From the NCBI GenBank assembly GCA_032718475.1, contig JAUCBJ010001021.1, positions 1 through 53,334 on the forward strand: 53,334 nt of DNA. Reading direction: 5' to 3'. The notes below the pieces were generated by a model that saw only the letters and a list, made by a program, of their open reading frames with translations, searched no databases and was not told the DNA's origin. A program made the position numbers and the translations under genes. This stretch comes from Nemertoderma westbladi (Eukaryota > Xenacoelomorpha > Nemertodermatida > Nemertodermatidae). Of the stretch, positions 22,228 through 32,701 are shown piece after piece (the first letter of the stretch is position 1; every line of letters starts with the position of its first letter).

Positions 22228-22625
22228 GTTGGGTGCAACCTTCGCCCACAGGGCAATCTTCGCCCGCGACTAACCTTGGCCCACTAAGATTTGTGTTAGT
22301 AAACATTTTAGTTACCAATTTAGGGAAATGAGCAGGTTATAGAGACGGCTTTTTCTAACCAAAACAATAAACGATGTTGTTACCATTTAAGGGAAATGAG
22401 CAGGTTACAGAGACGGCTTTTTCTAACCAAAACAATAAACGATGTTGTTACCATTTAAGGGAAATGAGCAGGTTAGAGAGACCGCTTTTTCTAACCAAAA
22501 CAATAATTCTTTAGTGGGCGAAAGTTGCTCGCGGGCGAAGATTTCCTGCGGGCGAAGGTTTCCGCCGGGCGATAGTTGCTCATTTTGAGGGCGAAGATAG
22601 CTCCGGGCGAAGTTTACTGCGTACT
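22228..22625. repeat. GC-rich inverted repeat enclosing a 68-bp tandem repeat
   Basis: Left arm words CTTCGCCCACAGGG and TCTTCGCCCGCGA (22235-22270) are mirrored at 22515-22560 (TCGCGGGCGAAGATTT, TGCGGGCGAAGG). GGGCGAAG recurs further to about 22615. Between the arms are three 68-bp units starting at 22311, 22379 and 22447, each with GGGAAATGAGCAGGTTA and CTAACCAAAACAATAA. The GC-rich arms stand out against the AT-rich surroundings. Confidence 0.8.
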
Positions 22626-25183
22626 GTTCCTTGGGATAAGTTAACAACCGAACGAAAACTGGGCTGTTCCTCGACTCGCGAAACTTTATGTTGGAAGACC
22701 AACTCTCTAATCATCTGGGTCATCTATACTACAGTAGACACGTGGATACAGAGAAGTCTTACCGGTATTTAACAGAGTGCTCTAACTATTTTCCTACAAA
22801 TCGAAAGTACTATAATACCGTGAATTATTCTACTGCAAATAGTACAGTTTTTTCGGTCGTATTTCCAGTGCGGTCCCCCAGAACTACACTCCCCAGAGGA
22901 AACTACAGTTCTCATTTAGCTAACATTTAAGGATGCAAGGCAGGGTTGAAGAGAAACGTACATTAGTAGCGTTAGGTACCGTTTTGCTTGGGAATTTGCT
23001 GACAGGTTTTTGGGACGTTTTTTTGGCGACGTTCTTTATTCTTTGGTTCTATAATCTTTTTATTTAGATAACGCCAGTTTTTCTTTCTGGAATAAAGTGG
23101 GCATAACAGGTCCTAAAAAGCAAGGATGTCACATGTTAGTACATACATGATGTCAGATTTCAGATTAATAGCAAAGCCTTAGATGTTAAAAGTTATTAAA
23201 AATTAATGTAACAAACAATAACAAATAATTTGGATCACCCAAATAAGCAATACAGCCTACATCTGTAGGACAGACAACATGAAGTGCACATTTAGGTTAT
23301 CGTCACCTATGCCTGTATGCTTATAGTTCTAATGGTGATACTAGTTTACATTTTGTAACAGAGAATAATAATATACAGTTTTATAAACTACTTAGTTGGT
23401 ACACACTGTATTCGTTCACATGGCGAAACAAGTAAGTGTGCAATTAAATTATAGTAGCTGTGGTCAGTATACCGCAACAATTCACAATTATAGGAGGATG
23501 CAGCCATACTCAACGCATTCCTGTTACAGCCAGTAGTAAACCAGCTGCAATACGAATTATTATGAGTGCGGTATAAAATATAAGGCACACCGCCTAGCGA
23601 ACTGTATGTGAATATTACAGCAAACAATAGTTTGTGCCTCCAACCGCTGGATGGCGATAATTAATATTGTATTGTTTTTTATTCAGTATGTTTCTACGTA
23701 CGCCACACGTGTATGATATGTCCCGCTTTAGGTACTTAAAACCAACTATATAATAATAGGAATAAGTGACTTTATTTTACCCGACGGTTAAGTAATACCG
23801 GTAAACTCCCATTTAAAATAAAATAACAATAACCAAAAAACAAACTTAAAAATAGGTACGATCAAAATTATACAATCATAACGTTCAAACTTGTATTTAG
23901 CCGAAACTCAAACTTGTGAGCAGAAATAGATAATTTATACAGAAAATAAATAGGAAAATAAGTACTGCCTACATGGCGATTATTAATAAAGAATCAGATA
24001 AAAAGAATGTAACAAGACAAAAACCAATTTAAATTTAAAAGGTAAAATGGGATATGTGTTCTATATTTTTATACATTTACAGTATATGTATAGCTGGGTT
24101 GCTGAATAGCAGAAGCGGTATACACAGGGTAGGTAGGCCTAGCGCATAGGATAAAGCAACTAATGTATATGGAATTGCGTATTAAAATTATTTATTATCA
24201 ATAATAATCACTTTTTTCCATAATTTTTTGCGTGGTTGCTATGGGGGGGGGGGGGGGGGGGGGGGAGGGGGTCGGGATGAGGCGCGAAGGTTTGCACTGT
24301 CCGGGGCTCGAAAATCAATAATCCGTCCCACCTTGGTTAGCTCAGAATCGCACTCTGCCAAAAATTGGACTTTGATTTTAATCTTTGAAAATAATTCACA
24401 TCTCATGTGTATTAATTTGCTGTGAATTTGACGTGCATTTCAAGTTAATTCGTAACTTTTCTACTGTATTTCTATATTTCTACTGTAAAACATTGTATAC
24501 AGTATAAGTCGTAATGCGTAGAGTATTTTTAATAAAAATCAAATTCGTTAAATATTGCAATTATTGCATACAGTAAATAATATATACCCGCTCTATTGAC
24601 TGGTGTTACTTAACATAACAGCAATACTTACGAGGTTAGGTAAATAATTTGGGATTCTCAATGAATAATTTGGCACTGTGAGTCGTAAGTTATGAGTCAT
24701 TGCTTGTGTAGTAAATTATGTTTATACTGTAGGAGGAATAATTTAGTGGGCGATATAAGAAGAGAGATTGACACACGTGATTGTAACCAATGATCTTCCA
24801 GTTTCCTTTAAGTTTCCCCATTCGATTTAATTATATTTCTTATCATTTCAATGTAAATCATTAAATTCAATTGTTAACTGATTGGGCGAACACCCGTCTG
24901 TTTATAAATAATATATGTTTACGGATTCCTAATATAATGATGCTATGGCTAGTGAGAGAGGGAGAGTATATGAAAACAAGACGCTAAACTAAAGTTTAAG
25001 CTAATAATAATGTTTGTTGCAAAGAAATACCGTAACCAATGCCAAATATCTGTTATTGTATGAGTTATGATGAGTAATTGATACTGGACGTGCCCGTCCC
25101 AGGATCATTGAACTCACGAAAATGATTGATTATTCACTGTATTCGGGGTAATTGACAAATAATTGGCATTACTATGGTATGTA
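22626..25183. other. No gene recognised
   Basis: AT-rich intergenic sequence with a run of 23 G at 24243-24265. Short frames only. Confidence 0.5.
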
Positions 25184-25363
25184 CTAGAAATCCAGCAAGC
25201 TGGCTGGAAGGAGCCCGGGGGAAAAATCCTAGCCAAGACTATTACAAAGAACTATGTCAGTCAGCAGTAAGTAAACTAAACATAAACAATTGTCTAAACT
25301 GCAAGGCGTGAGGCTAGCTGATTTTGTGGCTCGCCCCACATAATAAAAAATGCAACTTAGCTA
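25184..25363 (-). mobile_element. Helitron-like repeat fragment, inverted copy of 45523-45698
   Basis: On the minus strand it ends GCCAGCTTGCTGG...TTTCTAG|T (hairpin plus CTAG|T). About 95% of its bases match the reverse complement of 45523-45698 by eye. It includes TGTGGGGCGAGCCACAAA near its far end. The BEL element is inserted about 20 bp beyond its matched part. Confidence 0.65.
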
Positions 25364-25379
25364 CCACTAACAAAAATAT

Positions 25380-25384
25380 AATAT
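25380..25384. repeat. Target-site duplication of the BEL element, left
   Basis: AATAT, identical to 44612-44616 and directly abutting both outer LTR ends. Five base pairs is the usual BEL/Pao length. Confidence 0.85.
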
Positions 25385-27605
25385 TTTGAGATCCTTTACG
25401 GTAAGAACTATCCTAAAGCCTACAAATCTACTAATATTAAGCTATAGAATATCTTCTACTGTAAAGTCCAGTAGTATACCGCTTACCGGATCCTAGTAAC
25501 GATGTATCCTACCGTAAGATCTAGTAATGTACACGGGCTCGTACAGTATCTGGTAATAAATCCAAGTCCAGGGTGTCTAAATAAACAGATACAAGTACGC
25601 GAACAACTACTGGCGAGGAGCAGAGCCTAGTGTCTATTCTAGGTTCGTGAGCGAATCTAATGCCTACGAACTAGACAAAAGGATACATGTCCTCTAACCG
25701 GTGAGGCAGATGTACAGTCTATGGTGACAGACCAAACTCACGGGAAAACAATCCCCGCGCAGCAAATCCTAACTATCGCTAACAGACCTAAATACCGTAC
25801 ACTTGCCGCGGTGTGATTTATATGGTTTATATACGAGCTAGTGGATTAACAGACTAGCGTAACAATACTGACCAGTACTCAATCAGTCTAAAGGGGGTCG
25901 TGCCTAATGTAACAATACTGTGAGCAGAAAAAACAGTCTAATAAGTAAATACTCCTTTTGCCGTAACTAAATATCAGATCCTAAATTTACAAACTACGAA
26001 TAGTAAATTACAGATAGATTCTGCCTGAGAGTAATCTAAAATAAGCTATAACTAGTAGAGCTCTAAGGGTACATGTTCTAGGGCGTGTGTGTGTGAGTGT
26101 GTTACAAATAAAACAATTTTGATGTACTCCATTATACTAGGTTTTAGTGATTTTCTGACCGAAACAATACCGTGCGCTAGCTACGAAAATAAGCTAGTCG
26201 CGCTCTGTAGAACTTTATACTTACTAAATGACGTCAAAGCTCTCTCCTTCCTATCCACAACTCAACCGGGCAATTACGGCGTTAGTAACTACACCCGTGA
26301 TCGGCACAAATACCAGATTCTGGTTGTAAGATAAGAAATAGGGGTTAATTGCTACCGTACGTTAGCTGATCTGGTAAACAAATTTGATTCTAGAATTTTG
26401 TTGCCGCGGTGGTTAGCAGCAAAACCTATCAGTACGTGGCAAGGCGCGGTAGGATATTAATAAACCTCCCTAGGCCAAGCGAAGTGCCGGTAGCAGAAAT
26501 ACTCCTTTCCTGATCAAATAACTCGGGTTCAGGCAGGGGGGGGGGGGGGGGGGGGGGTAGTAATGTATAAACTACAAAGCAAACCGGTACCGAACTGTCA
26601 GTATTGCGAATCACTAAATTATGTAACATATGCTGTCTGTACCTAATATGTACTCGCATACTGACCAATGGCAATAGTTCACACCTATAGGGAATACAGG
26701 TTAATCCAGGGATTTGCAGTACAGGTTCTGCTCTGTAGCCTAGCTATTTGATCCTAAATTTTGCGGCGTCCCAGGACGGCGTCACGCTTACCCTGATCTA
26801 TAGGTCTTACGGCGGGCAAGGGCGTCAAACAAAGTCTTACCTTCCTCGGAATCGGGCGCTGCATGGCAAAGGTGGAGTTTTTCGAAGGGGCGAAGGGGGT
26901 GCGTGGGCTAATCTAATGTGGGCGCTAGTGTGTTGTGGACATCTTCCCTGCGTTGCTGACGGCTTAACGGTCTAGGCAGCCATCCTACCAATGCTTGGCT
27001 GTCCCAATGGTGGACAAAGGGAAATATACATGTTCAAAGTTTACAGTATATTTAGAGTAATTTACAAAAGAGTTTATCAACCAAATTTACATAAGTTTCA
27101 ACAAGAAACTAACAAATGTAACTAAAGAATGGTGATAAAGCAAATATTGTTAGAAATAACAATGTATACGATTAGGCATAAGTGAGTGATAACCGAAGGC
27201 AAACCAGCCCTTATATAGCAAATCTGGGACATAGAATCCACTAGAACATTCCAGAGTATTCCATGGCCTCACATTGGAGCAATAAGATATTCTATGCCCT
27301 ATGATTGGCCCAACTCATCGTTCCATACGTTGTACGCACCTCATTGGCTTATCTAATTAGATCAAAGTGAAAATAAATTGCCCAAAAATGCAAATTTCCC
27401 GACCGGGATTCGAACTCGTAACCTAGTTGTAATGTAACCAATGCCTTAACCATCTGACCACTGCGCCAATCGAGTTAACTATGTGTTTATGTGTACCAAT
27501 ATGAATAGGCATATTACATTACTGTAATTTAATCAAAATGCGTCGGATTTTAGAAAGTTTTTGAGTCAAACTACAAATGCTGCCTTATAGTGAAATAATC
27601 CATCA
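25385..27605 (-). repeat. 3' LTR (left in the window)
   Basis: Begins TTTGAGATCC and ends ATAATCCATCA on the plus strand, so in element orientation it runs TGATGG...CTCAAA. It differs from the other LTR by scattered substitutions, a longer G run (22 G at 26536-26557) and several indels near 26080, 27280 and 27365. A tRNA-like segment lies at 27402-27475. Confidence 0.92.
27402..27475 (-). repeat. tRNA-like segment with Pol III A and B boxes inside the LTR
   Basis: The minus strand reads TGGCGCAGTGG (fits the A-box consensus TRGYNNARNGG; plus 27458-27468) and AGTTCGAATCC (near B-box; plus 27406-27416). An arm TGGTT/AACTA sits where the anticodon stem would be. Acceptor pairing is poor, and position 33 is not T, so it is not a working tRNA gene. 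It occurs in both LTRs, hence it predates insertion. Confidence 0.7.
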
Positions 27606-28072
27606 CCGCTCCATGGAAACAGTAAGTAAGACTGTTTTCACCAATCGAAATATAAACTATTTACAAAATATCTCTTAGGTCTAATGGTGGGGCCTAAAAT
27701 ATAAAATAATCACTACCTAATTATTGCATACTTATTATTGCAGGTACAGCGTAAATACATTCTATCATACATACAAAATACAAATTTACCAATTAACTTC
27801 AGTGCATAAAATACAAAAAAAAGAGGACTTTCGGTTATCAAGGTAAACAAATTATACAAATTAGAACAAATCAAAACAAATAATTTTAAGGCTTTCAATA
27901 ATCTTTCATATATTACAAATATACATAATAAACTTTCCAAATTAAATCAGTTCAAATATAAACAAACATAATATGCTAATAACTTCCAAATAAGTCTTAA
28001 AGTGTCCTCCTGACGAGCTCAAAAGTTCGTCCTGCTGGTCTGGATATCTTCTCCTGAGCACTGATTGCTAAC

Positions 28073-28092
28073 GGTAGGCTCGCAAGCCTTCC
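28073..28092 (-). repeat. Palindromic 20-mer, copy 1
   Basis: GGTAGGCTCGCAAGCCTTCC on the plus strand, in the 3' untranslated part. The hairpin has an eight-pair stem with one mismatch and a four-base loop. Confidence 0.9.
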
Positions 28093-28220
28093 TTCTCTAC
28101 CTCGCTCCTCCAAACCCAACATCCAAACGCAATGTCCAATATAATATCCAAACATAAATATCCAAATATAATATCCAAATATAAATATCCAAATATAATA
28201 TCCAATATGATATACAAATC

Positions 28221-28240
28221 GGTAGGCTCGCAAGCCTTCC
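28221..28240 (-). repeat. Palindromic 20-mer, copy 2
   Basis: Identical to copy 1. It lies just after the stop of the Arg-rich C-terminal frame. Confidence 0.9.
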
Positions 28241-28258
28241 TTCCTTCATCTCGCTCTC

Positions 28259-29008
28259 CTAATCCTTGGTCGAACGGGCTCGTCCACGCCCTCTAATACG
28301 ATTGGGTGGTGGTCGGGATCGAACTGGACTCGGACTTCGGCGTCGAGCTGTCGGTGGTTCTAAAACGCTAGGAAAGGGGACGACGGGAGTTTCACACATC
28401 CGTCGTGCACTCAGTCCTCTAAATCCTCGTCTGATTCCAATCGTTCGCTTCGTAGCATCGGATCGAGTCTCTACAATGCTAGGAGGAAGTCTAAGGGGTG
28501 GGACCGTTCCGTCCGTTGACACCTCGCTCTCTGACGTCGTCTGAATTCTAATAGGTTCTGGTAAAGCATATCCTGTCCCTCCGCGTGGTTCTCTAGGAAG
28601 GGAAACCGTGCCCCGAGTCATCCGGATTTGCGACTTCGATGTCGTCCTCTCGGCGACATTTACTACTTTCTTCATTTCCTGTCCGGCTTTCTGGGCTCTG
28701 AGTATACGAAGTTGCGGATCTTCCTGTGGGTGTCGTGTCCTTTCGGCCAACGGTGTGGCTCTGAAGCCAGTCTCACGCAAAACGTCCGCCTCATCTAGAA
28801 TACACGATGTTACGCGTTTGTGATAAAATGCGCTCCGGTATGCCCAAGCTATCAAATGCCAGGCTCCTCGATTCCGCTTTTCGTCTCGCAATTTGTCGAA
28901 TTCCCCGGCGGTAATCTTATTCACCACAGTCTGAAAGTTCCATGTGTTCTTATTGTCAGGGTGTACCTGTAGAAAGTAGTCCCGAACAACCTTGAATCCG
29001 CTATCCAA
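28259..29008 (-). pseudogene. Extra ORF of the BEL element: C-terminal segment, Arg-rich tail
   Basis: About 250 codons, open, reached by a frameshift near 29010 from the zinc-knuckle frame. The start is not real. The text (DSGFKVVRDYFLQVHPDNKN, then HLIAWAYRSAFYHKRV) is protein-like but unrecognised. The last 60 residues are rich in Arg, Pro and Gly (RSRPPPNRIRGRGRARSTKD), suggesting nucleic-acid binding. It belongs to the extra frame downstream of integrase. Confidence 0.65.
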
Positions 29009-29439
29009 CGCAATATATCTAGCACCTCCAAGAGTTCATCATATTGAGGCATAGCTGACATGTATCCTTCTTTCGACAATATGGGAGGGTTTACGGCCCA
29101 AAATCCCAAATGCGCTCTCATGGGGAAACGGCGTCGCTGTGTCGACACATGCTCGTCTGCTAGATTCTCCCAATGGTCGAATAGCTGTCTAACGATTTTA
29201 ACTGACATATGCTCATAGGGAACGTCCCTAAGTTGGCACTCTGATGCCCTATGACCTTTAATATTGCAATACGTGCACTGCGCCACGAAACGCCAACAAG
29301 TGTAGAAAGTGTGTGAACGTTGATCCCCACACCAGTTGCACACTAAGTCCGGTAGAGATATATGTTTCGCTCCACATTTCTTTGCGTGGTGGCCAGTTGC
29401 CCCGCATCTGCCACAAATGGTATTGGCAGGATACCAAAC
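28921..29439 (-). pseudogene. Extra ORF: three zinc knuckles
   Basis: In the same frame as the segment upstream, after an in-frame TGA at 29440-29442. Three Cys/His motifs follow in order: CGRCGATGHHAKKC, CNWCGDQRSHTFYTC and CTYCNIKGHRASEC. The first and third fit CX2CX4HX4C exactly. The middle one is spaced slightly wider. Such knuckles mark retroelement nucleocapsids and bind RNA. This is a second set, separate from the gag knuckles at about 38170-38390, and it sits on the far side of integrase. The frame ends after a shift near 29010. Confidence 0.8.
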
Positions 29440-30498
29440 TCACTCATAGTTGAGGTCTCTGATGGGGCGAGCGCTACCGTCCACGTGATAATTCTCATCA
29501 TCCGGGTCAGTCGGTATGTTCATCTCCGTAGGTTGTACACAAACCATGGCATCGCTTTTCTCTAACTCACGTATCTCAGTTCGCGTCTTCCTCGGAAGAT
29601 TCTCTTCTATCTCTATGAGTTGCCGCAACGGTTCGTCTATTATCGCGAACTCGGTCAGATCCACATCGTCATGATGGGCGGTAGGCTCGCGAGCCTTCCA
29701 GGATCCTACTGGGCCTTTGAATTCCGCGTGGCGTTCCCCGTCGTGGGGTACTAACATCAACATCGACGGTCTGTCGACTAAGCTTCCCGCGTGAGTGAGA
29801 TAAACGTTCCTGAAAACGCTAAGTCCCGCTCGCGTGAAAACTTCGCAGTGCGCATTGGTGTTATAAAAGGGTTGGAGAAATCGGCAGAATACATCAGTAT
29901 GCGTCCTTCCTCCATCGTAAATGGTATGTCCTTCACCGAGACATAACGGATGTCGCTTTAGGATTCTAGACACTACATCGGCGATGAAGCAAACGTTCAC
30001 CGAAGATTCTATCGCCAAATAGTATTGCAAGATTATTCGTGGAGGTGAGGTAATCGCCCAGTACACGCAACCTCTCCACTTCAACTGTGACTCGAACTCG
30101 TTTACGCCGGGGGTATCTCCCTCACCGTATACGTCTGTGTATTTGCTCCTCTTACTCTCTTTATATTCCCAACTAAACATTAGGTATGAGATATAACCCA
30201 TTCCAGTTTTTAGCGTGTTATACTCCCTAAAATATCCTTGTTCAATAGCCCAAAGCAACAATGGTCTAGTATCCACGTATGGCGTAGGCAATCGATCCTC
30301 CTCCTCGGGCATTCCCACGAAATCGCTAATGAGGTCATCTCGTACACCGGATCCGATCTTGACGATACTCTTATCAAGTACAACGTCTCGCACGGCCTTT
30401 GGCAACATCCCAGCTTCTATGCTACAAGCCAGGTCCATGGATTTAACTATCCGTTTTATCATCGCGTGTCTTTGCATCGTTCCTTCTGGCATAGGCAT
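29440..30498 (-). pseudogene. Extra ORF: 3'-5' exonuclease-like domain, C-terminal half
   Basis: 352 codons ending at TGA (29440-29442), which separates it from the zinc knuckles in the same frame. The first 160 residues read like the second half of an RNase D/WRN-type (DEDD) exonuclease. LPKAVRDVVLDKSIVKIGSG then VRDD matches the family pattern of a KxGxG-type strand followed by an acidic residue (motif II; Asp codons at 30334-30339). DTRPLLLWA corresponds to the DL..LA helix. WRG...ILQYYLAIES corresponds to motif III, where the usual YxxxD is YxxxE (Glu codon at 30007-30009). The following 180 residues are unrecognised. They include one palindromic 20-mer read as WKARE. An in-frame TAG (30499-30501) splits the domain from motif I. 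The assignment rests on motif reading only. Confidence 0.55.
29680..29699 (-). repeat. Palindromic 20-mer, copy 3
   Basis: GGTAGGCTCGCGAGCCTTCC: the inner 14 bases are a perfect palindrome. On the minus strand it is read as WKAREP within the extra frame. Confidence 0.9.
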
Positions 30499-31119
30499 CT
30501 ATCTATCGCTCCTCTGTTGGCTGAAGACATGTAACACGCCATCGGGTGCTCGAATTTGTTTGGTCTTTGAAGTGAGGCTTTGCTGATGGCTTCCTCCTTC
30601 ATTATCGTAAAACATATAACCATTCTCCTGCAGAGATCGGCTGGTTGCATCCCAATCGTCGAGTAAATCGTAGGTAGGGTTCCAAATTCTCCCTATGGAC
30701 TTTTCATCGTCGAAACTAATAGGTTTTCCGGTCCAATTGGTCGCAATATCGGTGTCGGTTTCAAACGTGCCAACTCCGATCCATAATCGAATCGTTTTCG
30801 CTAAATATCCTCGCAAGTTACAAGGTGCGATATCCGTCCCCGCGCGATCCACTTCCTTAAAGTCCGTAATATGTGGAGGCATGTTGCGTACGATTTTCTG
30901 AACTATCGTTCTACGCAACTCCGCTGCCTCTAACACATCACCAAAGGTAACTGATGGGAGGAAATCCAGGTTCGAAATGATCTTCGGGTGTTCAACTATA
31001 GGAATCTCGTTAGTTGTCTCCTCTCGGGTTGGTATGCTAATAGGAAAGCTGGTTGGTCTCGCGACTGGTACTACCGCTTTAGTAGGATATCTGTAGTCTC
31101 TGCGACAAACGCTGAGCAA
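30499..31119 (-). pseudogene. Extra ORF: N-terminal part with exonuclease motif I
   Basis: 206 codons ending in TAG directly before, and in the same frame as, the next segment. Near its end, TYDLLDDWDATSRSL then ENGYMFYDNEGG resembles the entry to a DEDD exonuclease, where a helix leads into the xxFDxE strand. Asp and Glu of DNE (codons at 30598-30606) would be the motif I metal ligands, and VLHVFSQQ follows as the next strand. The first 150 residues are unrecognised. A frameshift near 31110 joins it to the upstream frame. Confidence 0.55.
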
Positions 31120-31384
31120 AGGTGATACTATCGAAGAGTTTGGGTATCATCTCCTTAGGTTCGGTTTGATCGTGGGATATCCAGTAAAATGGTAGGCTCG
31201 CGAGCCTTCCGCCGAACTCCTCGATCTCGCCTTTCTCGTACGCCTTGTACGCCCTGTAGAGGCTCAAAGCTTCCCGTTTCTCTTGTGTCGACTTATTAGA
31301 CTCGTCCACTATCATACTATAGAGGTCTGGTTCGACTAATTTGGGTTCGTAAATAACAATTTCGCCCACGTTTGGTCCACTCAT
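31079..31384 (-). pseudogene. Extra ORF: likely N-terminus
   Basis: 101 codons beginning MSGPNVGEIVIYEPKLVEPD, the first ATG of the extra frame. It includes one palindromic 20-mer, read GRLASLP. It overlaps the following frame and is shifted relative to it. The function is unknown. Confidence 0.55.
31191..31210 (-). repeat. Palindromic 20-mer, copy 4
   Basis: GGTAGGCTCGCGAGCCTTCC, read on the minus strand as GRLASLP. Confidence 0.9.
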
Positions 31385-31389
31385 TTTAA

Positions 31390-31983
31390 ACGAATGTTAC
31401 GGATTCATCAAAGGGTAGCCGCCTTCTTGGTAACGCAGACTTTGGTGGTATGAACATCGTGCTAATATCAGCTTGGGGTTCTCCGAGTTCAAGCGCATAG
31501 GAATCGCGTTGTCTTGCTCGCGCATACATGCTCCACATTTGTAAAACAGTTTATAAATGGAGAACGCGTCCTTTGTCTCTGGATCCGCTCCTCAAGCGCG
31601 TCTATAAAGATGCATTCCATCGAATTCATCCCTGGCTGCAGGCAAGGATTCGCTCGCCGTCAAATATTGCAGCGTTGATATAATCGGCGTATCTCCGTGT
31701 CTGGATCCTCGCAAATGTCACTGGCGTCGCATAACGCATCATAGGGGTTTAACGCATTGAATTCCGCGCGTAACTCCTCCGCTCTTTTGTTATAAGCGTC
31801 CAATCGCTGTCTCATAACATTCGGGTCCGCCTTGGATTTAGTGAGCTTGGCTGTACTCCTAGCCATACTTTCCACTCCAAACACGTTAAAGTTTTTGGCT
31901 CCATAATGATTAAACGGTGCCTGGTGCTCTTGTTCCTGTGTAAACCCCTGATGTAACTCCTTATAAATCTTCTCCGCCATCAT
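31390..31983 (-). pseudogene. Small unrecognised frame between integrase and the exonuclease-like ORF
   Basis: Opens with an ATG at 31983 (AEKIYKELHQGFTQEQEHQA) and runs 107 codons. It then stays protein-like across a stop and a shift (YKLFYKCGACMREQ) to about 31390. It is rich in Gln, Glu and Arg, with predicted helix. A possible splice acceptor (TTCATCTAG; AG at plus 32021-32022) lies 38 bp upstream of the ATG. No domain is recognised. Confidence 0.45.
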
Positions 31984-32020
31984 ATACGCATATATATGGT
32001 TACATATCGTTACGTTTCTA

Positions 32021-32701
32021 CTAGATGAAGCCCAAAATAGAGGTTAGATGTGAGGAGACTTAGAGTTTGTCGGCTTTTGGCTCAACTTTGCTCTAAAACC
32101 CCTACCCATTTGCCTAATGACTTCGGGTTTCACTGGCTCCTAATCCAAAAAATGTGCCGATAAAAAACGAATTCCGGGTAAACTAACCGTGAGTCTAAAA
32201 TACTCACCTTTTAATTTCCTAAACTACTTCCCAAAGAAAATAGTGCAGTCAAGAATTAATTTGGTCTAAATAATAGGAGACACGACTACGTAGAACAAGG
32301 CCGATTTTCTTTTCCAAAAAAATTTATCGGAAGGCTCGGAAGCCTACCGCTCTTGTCCTCCCCAATTTTAATTTTTATCTAGCTGTATTCTAGAATTCGC
32401 ATTCACTGGAGAATCATTTTTCTTAAATTTAAATCCAACCAAATGGATTTGTCTAATAATTTTTGAAAAATTGTCTCACTTGTGTGTTCCAAGTGGAATT
32501 CCATTCATACTGTACACACAATCCCGCTCCTATGTGATACATAAGGGTACTACCCTCCATGTTCACATATAAAGACAATGGAATTCCACCGCTGTCTCTA
32601 TCTACAGTGAAGAGGAATACAAATGCACATACAGTAATACAAAATACTAAATTACTAAAATATGGTAAGTCTATGTGGCGGCCATCAAGGGTCCCACATC
32701 T
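32021..32701 (-). other. Spacer between integrase and the downstream frames
   Basis: Non-coding. It holds one palindromic 20-mer in the opposite orientation (32329). An imperfect inverted phrase around CAAGTGGAATTCCATTC (32488) and CAATGGAATTCCACC (32575) is also present. Confidence 0.5.
32329..32348 (+). repeat. Palindromic 20-mer, copy 5 (reversed orientation)
   Basis: GGAAGGCTCGGAAGCCTACC on the plus strand. It is the only copy of the twelve in this orientation and lies in non-coding sequence. Confidence 0.88.

Larger units (their letters stand above)
27606..28258 (-). other. 3' untranslated part of the BEL element
   Basis: Lies between the last reading frame and the 3' LTR. It contains an AT-rich degenerate tandem (AATATCCAAATATA, about 28130-28205) bracketed by two palindromic 20-mers (28073 and 28221), each followed by a similar CTCGCTC context. 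No obvious long polypurine tract precedes the LTR. Confidence 0.6.

Noticed and set aside
26089-26334. 81-codon frame in the LTR, repeated at 43103-43387
   Set aside because: It is conserved only because the two LTRs are copies. There is no domain, and the frame lies antisense to the element.
27402-27475. Functional tRNA gene
   Set aside because: The A and B boxes are good, but the acceptor stem does not pair, T-stem pairing is imperfect and the anticodon loop lacks T33. It is kept only as a tRNA-like segment.
28266-28823. Plus-strand frames over the BEL element (also at 33075, 34230, 35719 and elsewhere)
   Set aside because: They are antisense shadows of the minus-strand retroelement frames and carry no domains.
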